Counted from the stretch's first letter, positions 1 to 10,069 are shown. The stretch: DNA of 64,000 nucleotides from Odontocerum albicorne (GCA_949825065.1 OX463849.1:6758001-6822000); one strand, 5' to 3'. The notes: generated by a model not told the origin, from the sequence alone. Program-made: numbers and translations.

Positions 1-350
1 ATGTGACGAAAATAAAAGCAATAACTTTACATAAGATAATACTATGCTAGCATTTTTTCAAACATTATTTAGAATGTAAAATTCAAATTCACTTGTGATC
101 ATAAAATGTCTTCACAAAAACAAAATCAAATATGATTAGAAAGTTATTGTTGATTAGTCTCACGCTGAACATTTTTCAAAACATTCTTAGAACAATTTTC
201 ACATACCATGCGTGCTTGTTCGTATTCATATAGTAAATAACGATCAATATCATTGAATTACGGGCAACAACATAGATATACGAACAATTGCAGGTATATA
301 AAAATAAATATTGAGAACAAAAAATTATTTCGGAAATCAAAAATACTTAC
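1..350. other. AT-rich non-coding stretch
   Basis: I see no open frame, RNA or repeat here. If the exon call at 351-409 is right, this is intron sequence downstream of its donor site. Confidence 0.4.
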
Positions 351-409
351 ATAATCGGGCGCAACTCATCCAGCAGATTAAAACGTCCATCAGGGAGACC
401 AACAGTGTA
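351..409 (-). CDS. candidate internal microexon (59 nt)
   Basis: On the minus strand a pyrimidine-rich tract ends in TTTCTACAG just before 409, and a near-consensus donor GTAAGTATT begins right after 351. The 59 nt between them read openly as YTVGLPDGRFNLLDELRPI plus two bases. Base composition is clearly more GC-rich than the flanks. I do not recognise the protein. The splice sites and composition are seen directly; that it is a real exon of a host gene is inference. Length 59 is 19 codons plus 2, so it would shift phase between its neighbours. No partner exon was found close by. Confidence 0.45.
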
Positions 410-1156
410 CTGTAGAAATAACAAAAATACCTTTGTGTGAGGGATAGGGAGTCAGGTAGCTACTATAAGCCTCACCTCTTTGTCGGTAAACCTCGCCCAT
501 TGGCATAAAAAAACTAGGTACCTCATTTCACAGATTAAATGCGCCCGCCCAAGGTTCAAACAAAATCAAGAGGTACTCCCGAAAATTAAACAAAACGAAT
601 TAAAAATAAAACTCCCTATAAAGCGTTAAGACAATAAAATCAAATTCAAGCCAAAACAAAAGCTTTGTCTCAATCACACGTACCCCCACGCATTATCAGT
701 CAGGCTTTCAAGTCATATCACACACTTTCTCTGTATACCCGTAGCGTATTTTTTTCTCTTACAATAGTACCTCCTTAAAACCATTTAAGCTCTGTAGGAT
801 CACCTTAAAGACAAATGGCGCCATGTAACCGAATTGTATTGCTTTATTGTGTGGGAGTTCCTAAGTAAACAGAAGTCTTTATCAAACACTACGAGGTCTT
901 GAAAGATCAAACGATTCCTATTTTTAAATATTCAAGTCTCGACACGATTTACAGGTTTAATCTGTTGCGTTTATTTGATGGGGAGATCAAAATTAAGGAT
1001 TTTTTTCTGTGTGTTACAATGAAGTCAAGGAGTCGATGAAATCATTACCATCACGTCATGTTCCAATTCATAAAAGCATAAAAAATATATCTTGACTTCA
1101 TTCTGTCCTAAAGCACATCTTCCACGTTCACACACATCGTCATGATGTATTTCTAA
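410..1156. other. unassigned AT-rich DNA
   Basis: No convincing gene. A slightly GC-richer patch around 430-560 contains a donor-like GAG/GTGAGG on the minus strand near 478, but no convincing acceptor upstream of it, so I do not call an exon. Confidence 0.35.
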
Positions 1157-1322
1157 TTATTGATTGCAAATATATATATACGATATTTAAGTGTCCTGTA
1201 CAAACCATAACAATATTTACTTAAGTTATATAAAATATCTTTATTGATTGCAAACATATATACGATACTTAAGTGTCCTTTACAAACCATAACAACATTT
1301 ACTTAAGTTATATAAAATATCA
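1157..1322. repeat. two-copy direct repeat, about 83 bp
   Basis: Two adjacent copies begin TTATTGATTGCAAA and end TTATATAAAATATC, with a handful of substitutions and a short TA-length difference. It is a recent tandem duplication in otherwise anonymous AT-rich DNA. Confidence 0.8.
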
Positions 1323-1399
1323 ATAATTTACAAAAAAAAAAAATAATAATTCTCAACACATATTATATACGAATTATCAAGCGATAATACAAGTCAGAA

Positions 1400-1615
1400 A
1401 AGCAAAATGTGTGAATAAGACAATATTTTATGAGCAGAAATAAAATGAGAAGTATGAATCGTAAAATATTGCGCGTGACAAGATTTGTGAGTATGGAAGA
1501 AACGAGATTTGTTTGCATGGATTGAAAAGCTTGGTGATATGTGTTTTCTGTCTACCTTACAAGGAACACGGCGTGATGGTATGTATGTAAGTACGATGGA
1601 TGAAATTACCAATGT
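1400..1615 (+). mobile_element. LINE-D 3' tail fragment
   Basis: The stretch ends with the block TCTGTCTACC...GGCGTGATGGTATGTATGT, which recurs at the 3' ends of other LINE-D relics (about 18560, 47120, 49800, 51570). No coding sequence can be read here. Confidence 0.45.
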
Positions 1616-1639
1616 ATCGTACAAAGCGTATTCAAACGC

Positions 1640-2035
1640 AATAAAAAAAATACAAAATTAAATTATACAAAAAAGCAAAATGTGATAACTAGTATCGATA
1701 AGACCTGGGATGGGTTATTATTTTCATTACAAAGACTTTTCAGTAATTCCTCTTTCAGAATTTGAATGATTTGGTTGCACCAAGTTTTATAGGTCGTTCA
1801 AAACTTTTCATTCCTTCTATACTACTTGTTCAGATTTCTTTAGTAATTATTTCACCATACATTATTCCTACGAGACCGAACCACCTCAATGCCGCTTTTT
1901 TCATGTTAACCACTGTATCATATTTCAATCCACATTTGTTCTGTATGTTGTCATGTCTTATTCTATGAGATTGTCTTTCAAACATTATGTGCAAAGTTCT
2001 CATTTCTACCAAATGTATCATTTATCAATCAGGGC
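1640..2035 (-). pseudogene. LINE-D reverse transcriptase C-terminal relic
   Basis: On the minus strand the frame reads NMKKAALRWFGLVGIMYG and continues with a KSFERP-like stretch. This resembles the LRWFGHxERM segment near the end of LINE-D RT proteins. The 5' part is missing. Upstream and downstream frames contain stops. Confidence 0.55.
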
Positions 2036-2484
2036 TAGATATGGAAGTGAATCTATAATAGTTCAATCCTGGAAGACCGCAGGTTTCAATCGAAAAATAT
2101 AAGCGCTATTTTTTTAAATAATTTTTTTGTGAAATACTACAACTTTTTAAAAAATAACAATTTTTGAGGAATACAAATTCAATATAAAAGCCGATTACAT
2201 TATTTCTTTAAAATTATTTTAATAAGACTAAGAGAGGGTAAGAAAGGTAAACGAATAACTCAACAAAAGGTATGACAAGTATGTCAAAACGTTATCTATG
2301 AACACTTTTATTTGTTAAGTTGACAAGTCTATGTATTAATACATAATGTAAGGTTCCCAATGTTGTAGGTTATATTACTTTTCTGTTGTCTACAGTACAA
2401 TCTAGCGCATTTATTGTAATGTGGTAATCTTTTCCTGCCAACCAATTTTTAAAAAGGTTTGAATCTAAAATTAGGCTTAAGTTT

Positions 2485-2640
2485 CTTCTTTTTCTAGGCC
2501 TGTTGGCCTGTTATGGTCCTGCATCATTATTTTCCCTCATGTGACGTCAACTGCCAGCTGTCTTTCCATCTTTAGAGAGGTCGTCCTGGAGGTCTGCTTG
2601 CTTGGGGGATACTGTCCCTGGCGATTCTTACGGCTTAAAC
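2485..2640 (-). mobile_element. LINE-B 3' end
   Basis: The reverse complement matches the 3' end of the LINE-B copy at 54485-55215: the arginine-rich RPPGRP-type end of the ORF, then CAGGCCAACAGGCCTA and an AGAAG-type tail. A third copy lies at 58240-58490, also minus. Severe 5' truncation is typical of target-primed LINE insertion. Confidence 0.7.
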
Positions 2641-2765
2641 GCTTTTAAAAAAATGGGTACCATCAAGACTTAAACCTACAACCTTGGGGCTGAAGGGTAA
2701 GCGTCTTAAACTAGGTCACAAACATCGTTATGTGAGTAAATTATATGTGGCTATTGCTTTAAGCT

Positions 2766-3238
2766 TGTGGGAACGGTCGTCGCTGAATATTGTCAATATT
2801 GTCAATATTGTCAACACGCACGGTCAACGACCGACGAAACGACCTTGGGATATGTCCAAAGGTCGCATACCAAAACATTGATATTGTTTACCCACGAATA
2901 CTATTTACGATACATTCCACAGTAGAAAGAGAACGCATCACGCTGTCTCGCCATTTCCGCAAACAAATTGTTACCCCACAGTATTGTTTGCAATGTCTGC
3001 AATACTGCAATCGACCATCTCTGCCCGCACAGAAGCGAGATAAAAATATATTGCGGGCGCACTCCCGTGCCCGTTCTGAAATGTATAAATACCTACTTAC
3101 CGATAAATAAAGCATCATTAATCACCATTTGTTATTCGTCGATTCATTCACTCTCTGTTTCCGCATTGCTAATTGACGTATTTTATTTAAATACCAAACA
3201 ATCAAAATCATCATCGCGTCCTTCAAGGACATTCGCTA
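2766..3238 (+). mobile_element. candidate solo LTR (473 bp)
   Basis: The block begins TGTGGGAACGG and is flanked by AAGCT at 2761-2765 and again at 3239-3243, a 5-bp target duplication. Inside are a TATA-like TATAAATA near 3082 and AATAAA near 3107, in the order expected of an LTR. GC content is higher than the surroundings. It ends TA rather than the canonical CA, and no internal retrotransposon domain adjoins it, so it would be a solo LTR. Superfamily not determined. Confidence 0.45.
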
Positions 3239-3244
3239 AAAGCT

Positions 3245-4194
3245 AAACAAAAAATATGTCATGTAGCCTGTATGTGGGAAAGAACAGACAATTTCCCATT
3301 TATGATTTTTTTCCTACTCCAAAACCGGTGACCTAAAACCTTTAAATGTTAAGGTTTCTACCACTATGCTGAGGAGGTGGCCCCTATGAGTAACTCGAAC
3401 TTTTTATATGAAATCCTATTACCAAGTTTAATTAACATATTTAAGGGTTTCCAAGACCCCAAGTGATACGAAAGTAACCTTTCAATTAGTTCAGTAGACA
3501 CTACAGGATTTTGGCAGAACAAGCGGCAACTTCTCTTTTTTAAGGGTCTGCGAGGGCTATCCCACGAGACATATAAATTGTTGTTTACATTTTGCTCGGT
3601 CCATTAGCAAGGACAGGCTTTATACCGGCTTTATTGTACGAAGCATGTAAAAGCCTTTAAAATTAATTGATATTAATGTTCTCACCTCGGCGCTGTGGCG
3701 TAGGTTATATTGGCGCTGGGAGTCATTTTTTAAACGAAATCTCCGAATAATCCAAGCTTCATTAAAACTATATTTGTGAGGAAAATTTCACTTTAAAGAT
3801 AACAATATTATTTTTTCACATAACACTTTTTCTGTCGAAACAATCGAAATTGTTATCATTTCGATAAATAATTATTGCTTTCCATTGTATTTTATCACCA
3901 TTTTATGACCGTCACACAGTGCTTTGTTTTTGGATGGAATTCCGAAAATTGGTAAGCATTAGCACTTAAATATTTATAACTTCTGTATAGATCATATAAA
4001 ATACTTAAATATTCAGAAAAATAAGCAAGCTCATTTACAATGGAGGTTATAAAAAATAATCTACTGATTTATAATACTTTCAAGCGGAATTGTTGTTTGA
4101 ACGAGTCCAGTTTATGGTTCATATGTTCATCTTGAATAAGGGTGTCTTGTCTTATAGGGTATGTATAATATGTAAAAAAGAAATAAAATAAATA
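3245..4194. other. unassigned DNA
   Basis: No gene, RNA or repeat was recognised in this AT-rich stretch. Confidence 0.35.
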
Positions 4195-4220
4195 AATAGA
4201 ACCCTTATTTTATATTTTTG

Positions 4221-4288
4221 TGTTCACCACTGGTATTTTGAGTTTACTACCGGTTTCGAAGACCACCGTATTCATCGTCAGGTGAACA
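4221..4288 (-). ncRNA. hammerhead ribozyme fold in PLE2 3' region
   Basis: On the minus strand all three helices can be drawn. Stem I: TGTTCAC (4288-4282) pairs with GTGAACA (4227-4221), 7 of 7. Core CTGACGA: 4281-4275. Stem II: 4273-4268 with 4263-4258, 5 of 6, preceded by one extra U. GAA: 4257-4255. Stem III: ACCGGTA (4254-4248) with TACCAGT (4235-4229), 6 of 7. The base at the cleavage position is G (plus-strand C at 4228), and established rules say G there blocks cleavage. This copy is therefore probably inactive. Hammerheads in PLEs are established knowledge; the fold here is my own hand drawing. Confidence 0.65.
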
Positions 4289-4540
4289 TAAACTAAATTG
4301 CTCACAATATATTTCTTCTGCAAGTGTAAATAGAATAAGAGGAATGAGGTCGGGTAATATAAGTGGGGAGACTGGTGATTCAATGGTAAATTGGGCGGAG
4401 AAAAAAATAATCTTACTGGCACGCCAGGGTCTGGATATCCAAGGGGGTGGGGGATTTTAAACGGGAAACATATTTAGCAGAAACATATTAAAATTGGTTT
4501 AATTGTTTATAAGATCTTGACTTCATTTGATACTTTTTCT

Positions 4541-5581
4541 TCTTCTTCTTCCCAGTGTTACGTCAGGTCCTTCCAACGTTGAATATCACCTGAGAGTAGA
4601 CATTTTTGTCCCCGGCAGCCCGAAAAAGATCTCCAACACCCTTTATGCCAGTCCAATCACATATATTGCGGAGATTTGTCTCCTGCCAACACCTCTTTGA
4701 CTCGCTATTTTGCCTTGGATGATCAGGTGCACTAATTTGTACTTTGCTCCTCTAAGTACTATACATGACCCAAGTAAGTCACCTTTCGAATTTTAATATT
4801 AGTCAGCAACTCTCTATCAACTTTGGCTCTTTGACGAGCCCTTGTGTTGCTGACTATATCCGTCCAGAGTATCCGTAGCGTTCTCCGGTGCATTCACATT
4901 TCGAATGCTTCCAGTCGGTTCATACTACCAACTTTGAGGGTCCATGATTCCACTCCATGCAATAACACTGACCAAACGTAGCATTTGATTAACCGTTGTC
5001 GAAGTTTCAAGTTTAGATTATCATCGCAAAATACGCTTCTCATTTTATTAAAAGCCGCACGAGATGATTCAATTCTGCACTTGACTTCGGTTTCTGGGTC
5101 GAGGTCTTCCACTAGGATACTTTCGAGGTATTTAATTTTTTTCACTCTCTATATCAGCACCGTTCAATGTAAGACGTGCTCCTGCGTGATCCTGCCAGCC
5201 AAACACCATGAACTTAGTTTTACTCACGTTCATGTTCAGCTCCAGCCGCACACCGGCTTCATTAATTCTATCTATAAGAGTTTGAAGGTCGTCAATACTG
5301 TCTGCCAAAACAACCGTATCATCTGCGTACCTGTTATTGACGCATACACTATTCACTTTGACCCCCAGATTTAAGTTATATAGTGCTTCCTTGAAAACTA
5401 TATCAGAGTACAGATTGAATAACATAGGGGACAAAATACAACCTTGTCGGACTCCACGTTGAATTGGTATGCCTTTCGATTTGTTATTTTCCAATTCAAT
5501 GACAGCTTCTTGGTTCCAGTACAGGATTTTAATAATATTTATATCCTTATCATGCATACGCCGTTCCTGAATAGGGAACTT
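4541..5581 (-). mobile_element. LINE-A, 5'-truncated non-LTR retrotransposon
   Basis: The insertion is flanked by ATACTTTTTCT at 4530-4540 and 5582-5592, an 11-bp target duplication. Its 3' end (low coordinates) carries a GAAGAAGAAG tail preceded by GGACCTGACGTAACAC, shared with the LINE-A 3' ends at 46310-46570 and 59115-59280. It holds the C-terminal half of a reverse transcriptase. The 5' portion was never copied. Confidence 0.85.
4894..5557 (-). pseudogene. LINE-A reverse transcriptase, C-terminal part
   Basis: Two minus-strand frames that overlap near 5132-5145 together give one RT segment. The first starts after the fingers and contains GVRQGCILSPMLFNLY and the catalytic box YADD (codons at 5329-5318). 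The second continues with the KYLESILVEDLDPETEV thumb region and ends LHGVESWTLKVGSMN. The change of frame is a one-base-type shift. The endonuclease and N-terminal RT are absent. The product of an intact copy would copy its own RNA at a nicked target. Clade not resolved without alignment. Confidence 0.85.
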
Positions 5582-5749
5582 ATACTTTTTCTAATCTCGA
5601 GAATTTTCAAATTATCAAGTTGCAATCCCCCTTGGCTTATGTGTAGAATCCGCAACCCACGATTGATATCAAATGAATGTTTATTTTCAATTAGGTGGTT
5701 AGCGAAGTCGGAAAAATTATTATTAAACTGAATTAACCTAAACTAAAGT

Positions 5750-6750
5750 ATTAAACTGAAGTCTTTTCGAAGATTAAAGAAATATTTATGTGTAATACGA
5801 GTAATATTTAATTTAAAAAAATTGTACAGCAGTTTTTAGGCATACTCGTATATACCTAAATGAAAGGTAGAAAAATGTATCCAAAACAACGTTTGATTTT
5901 CTTTATAAATATTTCATCAACTAAGATGGATATTGATTCCATTGATGTTACCTCTCAATACCTATAAATAAAGTTTTGATTTACTTTTAATGTGAAAGAA
6001 GGGGCATCAACAGTTGAGAATATTGAAGCAATGGATTGCCAACGTAAAAAAATATTATATTTTAAGTGATTTAATAAATATATTAGATATTTTTCATTAA
6101 GTAGTTGAGTGTCTAACAAAACAAAGTGGTTTTTTTTTCAATCGAGTGTATAAGAAACCGTCATATATTCAAAAAAAAATATCACAAAAAGTGGCTCAAT
6201 ACGAAAAAAACCAAAATCGATGATTCTTTGAGAACCTGAATCTGGCTGAGAAAAAACACCCGAAGCTTTTTGAAGAAGCTTCACATTACAAAACAAACAT
6301 GCATTAAATAAATAATAGTATGTATAAGTGCCAACTTGTGATCCTGTAATATGATATACACACAAAGAAATACTTTTTCAAAAACTTGATCATGAGGTTC
6401 AAAAATATATAAATACAGAATAGTTAGATTCAGTATATCAAATGAATACTTTATCTGATGCAAGTATTTGATTATGAACTTACCTCAGAAAACGATCAAT
6501 CTTGATGATTTACTAACATCATTCAAATAATTAAGATCAACGTTGTTAACAAAATAGGAAGAAAAGTAAAAAAAACTAAAAGGATCAGCTACTGATAAAG
6601 AAAACAGGATTGGCACGATACAATAAAAACCAAACGAGAGTGCACAATGGAAACTAAAAAATCGACAATCAAGTAAAGATAAACCTCCAGGGGATTTAAA
6701 AGAATATTTGATAAAAAAAAATAACTCGACAATTGCAGTTCCTGTGAAAT
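5750..6750. other. unassigned AT-rich DNA
   Basis: I see no supported gene or repeat. A donor-like GAG/GTAAGTTC occurs on the minus strand near 6482, but no clean acceptor precedes it. Confidence 0.35.
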
Positions 6751-6977
6751 ACGAGTATCATTCATACACATACACGATTTGATGTACGAGTATCATTCAT
6801 ACACATAATACGAGTATCATTCATACACATACACGATTTGATGTACGAGAATCATTCATACACATAATACGAGTATCATTCATACACATACACGATTTGA
6901 TGTACGAGTATTATTCATACACATAATACGAGTATCATTCATACACATATGTACATTCATACACATACACGATTTGT
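6751..6977. repeat. 59-bp tandem repeat, about 3.7 copies
   Basis: The unit contains TACGAGTATCATTCATACAC and CACGATTTGATG; successive CACGATTT blocks are 59 bp apart (6773, 6832, 6891). The last unit runs directly into the mariner terminus at 6975, so the element inserted into this array or the array grew up against it. Confidence 0.85.
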
Positions 6978-7165
6978 CCAATGGGAAAGGGGACTGATTT
7001 TATTTTCGTGAAACCACCTGCGCCATCTTTGGATGAATAAATGAGTTAACTAGCGACATATTTCGACTGTCTTCCATAAAAGTTTCAAAGAGCTGGCACT
7101 GCTGGTTCATTCGTAATGACGTAACAATTGACAGTACTTTCTGAATCTCGGTCGGAAAAGGAACA

Positions 7166-7765
7166 ATGGAGCAACGTGCCAACAATAAATTTTGTTTTGA
7201 ATTGAATAAAAGTGCCACAGAAACTTTTGAAATGATTAAAAGTATTTATAATAGTGAAACAATGAGTCGTAAGAACGTTTTAAAGTGATATGCAAGATTT
7301 CGTGATGGTAGAGAGAGCATTGAAGATGATCCACGACTTGTACCATCATTGACAGTTTGAATTGAAGCAAATGTTGAAAAAGTGGCTGAAGTTCTTCGAA
7401 ATAATCGTTGTGGAGTCTCATCGAGAAGCTCACTGGAATTCCTAAATCCACTGTTCATCTAATTTTAACGGAAAATTTGGGCCAACGAAAAGTCTGTACT
7501 GACTGACATCCAGAAGTCTGTACTGACTGACATCCAGAAGTCTGTACTGACTGACATCCAGAAGTCTGTACTGACTGACATCCAGAAGTCTGTACTGACT
7601 GACATCCAGAAGTCTGTACTGACTGACATCCAGAAGTCTGTACTGACTGACATCCAGAAGGCTTCGACCGCGATTTTGGAGACATATCCATTTCAGGAGT
7701 GCTTCAGAAAATTTTGGGACCGCTTCTAGTATTGTATTGACTCACAAGGAGTGTATTTTGAATAA
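7166..7765 (+). pseudogene. mariner transposase, N- and C-terminal ends only
   Basis: From ATG at 7166 the frame reads MEQRANNKFCFELNKSATET, the usual mariner start. Codon 41 is TGA (7286-7288) where family members have Trp, and another stop follows further on. A frame reading LTENLGQRKVC reaches the minisatellite at about 7490. After the array, the stretch up to the stop near 7765 reads CIDSQGVYFE, the usual C-terminal motif. The catalytic aspartates are gone. The ATG was chosen because it matches the conserved mariner start. Confidence 0.85.
7490..7660 (+). repeat. 24-bp minisatellite, about 7 copies, inside mariner
   Basis: The unit AGTCTGTACTGACTGACATC plus CAGA repeats almost perfectly. 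In one frame it reads SVLTDIQK. Mariner proteins have a KVCAKF...LTDDQK stretch at this point, so the unit seems to span a small deletion junction between KVC and LTD and was then amplified. Confidence 0.9.
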
Positions 7766-8045
7766 GAGGTAATAAAAATTAAAAATAAACAATGTCTTGC
7801 ATTTCATTTCCCGCCAGTCACCTTTCCCATTGGACAGACCGTCTTAATATAGGAGATCTTAGAAATAATTAACACCTACATACTACTTATAACTAGATAA
7901 CAATTCTTACACTAATTATTCAGCAAAAACAAGTCCACTCGTTCAGGCTACTTGTATTCCATCACACAGTGATTTGGACAGACCGTGTTTGTGTATGCTT
8001 ACCAGCAAAAACAAATAAATAATAAAAAAAATAGTGCAATAAAAT

Positions 8046-8205
8046 AACATAACAATGTTTACACGACATGATTGTATATAATATAACAATGTTTATACTC
8101 GTATGATATGATTGTATATAACATAACACTGTTTATATGATATGATTGCATATAACATAACAATGTTTATATGATACGTAGATATGATATGATTGTACTG
8201 CACAT
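8046..8205. repeat. degenerate tandem repeat, about 34-44 bp units
   Basis: Four units of the type ATAACAATGTTTATA...GATATGATTGTATATA with variable length. No coding potential. The stretch 8206-8784 that follows is AT-rich and shows nothing I can name. Confidence 0.6.
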
Positions 8206-8784
8206 CATTACAGTGTAAAATAAAAGTAATAATTTCTGTTTTCTATTCCATATAACACAAAACACTGTGCATGAAGACTTCTGAGCGTAGGTTATATTTT
8301 AATACAAATCTTCTATTACTTCTATTAATCTTCTATTATAACGATCCATCATAACTTCCTTCCACAAGACTCGAACATTGTTTTATCTTACGTAACATAC
8401 AAACAAGCATTCACCGCCTTTGTGAATTTTATTTTAATTAATTTGGCTGAAAATGTTTTTAATTAACATCGTTCACATGTGTAAAACAATATTAATAAAT
8501 CAAACTTGATTTGATTGATGATGTACATTGGTCCTTTTTTTTTACTGATATACTCGTATTCTCTTTTAATTACGTTCGAAATAATAACTTTTGTTTTAAC
8601 TTAAAAAAAATAGAGAAGTAAAGTTTTATTGAATATACAAAAAGTTTAGAATGATATATACGATGAAATTTGACATAACCATATCAATCAATTTCGAAAA
8701 GAAAGAAAAGTAAAAAGCCTTTAAAATACGAGAAACTGCATGATGAGGTGTATGAACGTGTTATAAGCGTAATATGTGTTGCAG

Positions 8785-8842
8785 GATTGAATGATTTTCT
8801 CCAATCGCATTCATAATGAGTGAGGATCGCGACCTCCATGTG
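8785..8842 (+). CDS. candidate exon with start codon
   Basis: A possible acceptor (GTGTTGCAG ending at 8784) precedes 58 nt that end at a strong donor, GTG/GTAAGTTTC (8843). Within it ATG at 8816 opens MSEDRDLHV in phase 0 with the donor. The coding part is noticeably GC-richer and contains two CpGs. The polypyrimidine tract is weak, so it could instead be a 5' exon with no upstream acceptor. I do not recognise the peptide. This is inference from signals alone. Confidence 0.3.
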
Positions 8843-9078
8843 GTAAGTTTCTCGAGTACACGTTATTGATAATTCGTCTCCATCTGTTTTAATATTCTAC
8901 AATACGACGATATCCGAAAGACATCTGTCTTCCAAACCTGAGGTTGCAGGTTTTTTTTACTGTTGGTAGCTTTTTATCAAAAAAGGGTTTAAGTTTGTTT
9001 TTACCTTAAGACCTCTTAAACAACTTTTTGAATGGTTCTCAAAGATGGTCGCATGATAATTAACCGATGGGTAAAGAT

Positions 9079-9222
9079 AGTCATAGCGTATTTGATTTAG
9101 GTTATATTGTGGCTAAATATATTCATAGCGTATTTTATTTAGGTCATCCTGTGGCTAAAGATATTCATAGCGTATTTTATTTAGGTCATCCTGTGGCTAA
9201 AGATATTCATAGCGTATTTTAT
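9079..9222. repeat. 42-bp tandem repeat, 3.4 copies
   Basis: ATTCATAGCGTATTTTATTT starts at 9121 and 9163, with a diverged earlier copy near 9079. It keeps a reading frame open (SVFYLGHPVAKDIH repeats), but that is a by-product of the 42-bp period. Confidence 0.85.
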
Positions 9223-9330
9223 ATGATACTAAAGTATTGTGTAAAATACAATACGGATATATTTGGCCACAGGATTACCAACAGTACCATCCATCTACTC
9301 GTAGTAGGTCCAAAAACTGGAGTCATATAT

Positions 9331-9652
9331 GTCGTCATTATTGGGCCTAGTAGTCAAGGATCCACTGGCCACTCCAATGTTAATATTGAGCTACTCTTCT
9401 TCGTCGATCATGTGATCATCTGTGAGGAAAAAGCCCGATCCTTGATGCGCACTCCCTCCCGCAGATGTCACAGATCTTGCTGAGTTGCCTGGTAATGCTG
9501 AAGCATGTTCGCAGCACGCTGACTGTTCTGCATACACCTAGCCGTTGGGATGCCACCACCTCGCCAACAGATGGATCTCCATCCTCCACGCTCCTGAGCC
9601 ACCGGCTCCCAATCCTCAGGCACCCCGTGCAAAGTCTAGATTATTTTAAGTG
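9331..9652 (-). mobile_element. LINE-F 3' portion
   Basis: The reverse complement reads like a LINE C-terminus: a GCLRIGSRWLRSVE-type stretch, a Cys/His-rich patch ending in an SRIG-type motif, then a tail GGATCCTTGACTACTAGGCC and ATGACGAC. The plus-strand copy at 39100-39455 matches along most of this length. The tail also matches the SINE 3' end at 12490-12550. Confidence 0.65.
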
Positions 9653-9669
9653 ATCGCGATAGCTCTAAT

Positions 9670-9875
9670 TGATGTTCATTCTGGTCCATGCACTGCTGAT
9701 AACGTGGAATCGTAAACATCACGTATAATTTGTTTTGGTATTTGGGCGCATCATTTTTCAATTGTTGCTATCAATTCATTAACTGTTGCCGAATTTGTGG
9801 TATAAACTCGATCTCTTATTAGTCTCCATAAAAAGTCCACTGTCGTTAGGTCTAATAAGCAGGGTGGTATTCTAA
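9670..9875 (-). pseudogene. Tc1/mariner-type transposase C-terminal relic
   Basis: The minus-strand frame reads LDLTTVDFLWRLIRDRVYTT, then ATVNELIATIE, a TGA stop, and IPKQIIRDVYDSTLSAVHG. This resembles the SPDLTPxDFFLWGxLKDRVY stretch followed by an IRxxxD segment in IS630/Tc1/mariner-type insect transposases. The N-terminus and the earlier catalytic residues are missing. A transposase N-terminus at 30170-30430 may belong to the same family. Confidence 0.6.
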
Positions 9876-9903
9876 CTTTTCGGCATTTTTTTTTTCTGCA
9901 AGA

Positions 9904-9969
9904 TTTACTGCAAGGAGGTACGCTTCCTAATCACGACGGTAGTTGGGAAGCGTACCACCTTGCAGTAAA
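9904..9969. repeat. perfect-looking hairpin, 24-bp arms
   Basis: TTTACTGCAAGGAGGTACGC at 9904 continues into an arm that pairs with the stretch ending GTACCACCTTGCAGTAAA at 9969, one mismatch, with an 18-nt loop. No TIR-type target duplication is obvious. Confidence 0.75.
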
Positions 9970-10069
9970 TAAAGTCCTCCTCATTCTTAAACTCCTTACG
10001 TACACGTGGTATGACAAAATGTCTGCAATAAATTCAAGTAAACAGCACGATGAAAAAACGGGTATATTT

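Larger units (their letters stand above)
4195..5745 (-). mobile_element. Penelope-like element, subfamily 2 (PLE2), split by a LINE
   Basis: Read on the minus strand, 5745-5593 encodes the end of a PLE endonuclease region (HSFDINRGLRILHISQGG then LDNLKILEIRKS). This resembles the C-terminal part of GIY-YIG PLE proteins and aligns in order with the PLE1 coding remnant at 34050-34160. The element resumes at 4529 and runs to about 4195, where its 3' region contains a hammerhead fold. The interruption, 4541-5581, is LINE-A with an 11-bp target duplication. A second PLE2 3' end lies at 49150-49500. Confidence 0.7.
6975..7836 (+). mobile_element. mariner element with collapsed interior
   Basis: Terminal inverted repeats: GTCCAATGGGAAAGG(G/T)GACTG at 6976-6996 and its complement at 7815-7835, one mismatch. 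Between them lie a mariner transposase N-terminus, a 24-bp minisatellite and the transposase C-terminus. The total of about 860 bp is well below the roughly 1.3 kb of a full mariner, so the catalytic centre is deleted. A second TTGGACAGACCGT lies at about 7974. Confidence 0.85.

Noticed and set aside
6138..6771. Several 60-75 codon minus-strand frames
   Set aside because: Hydrophobic, Ile/Phe/Tyr-rich translations typical of AT-rich DNA; no motif, no splice structure.
7455..7691. 78-codon minus-strand frame of SGCQSVQT repeats
   Set aside because: Antisense reading of the mariner-derived 24-bp minisatellite.
9067..9483. 138-codon plus-strand frame
   Set aside because: It runs through a 42-bp tandem repeat and then antisense through LINE-F; no consistent protein.
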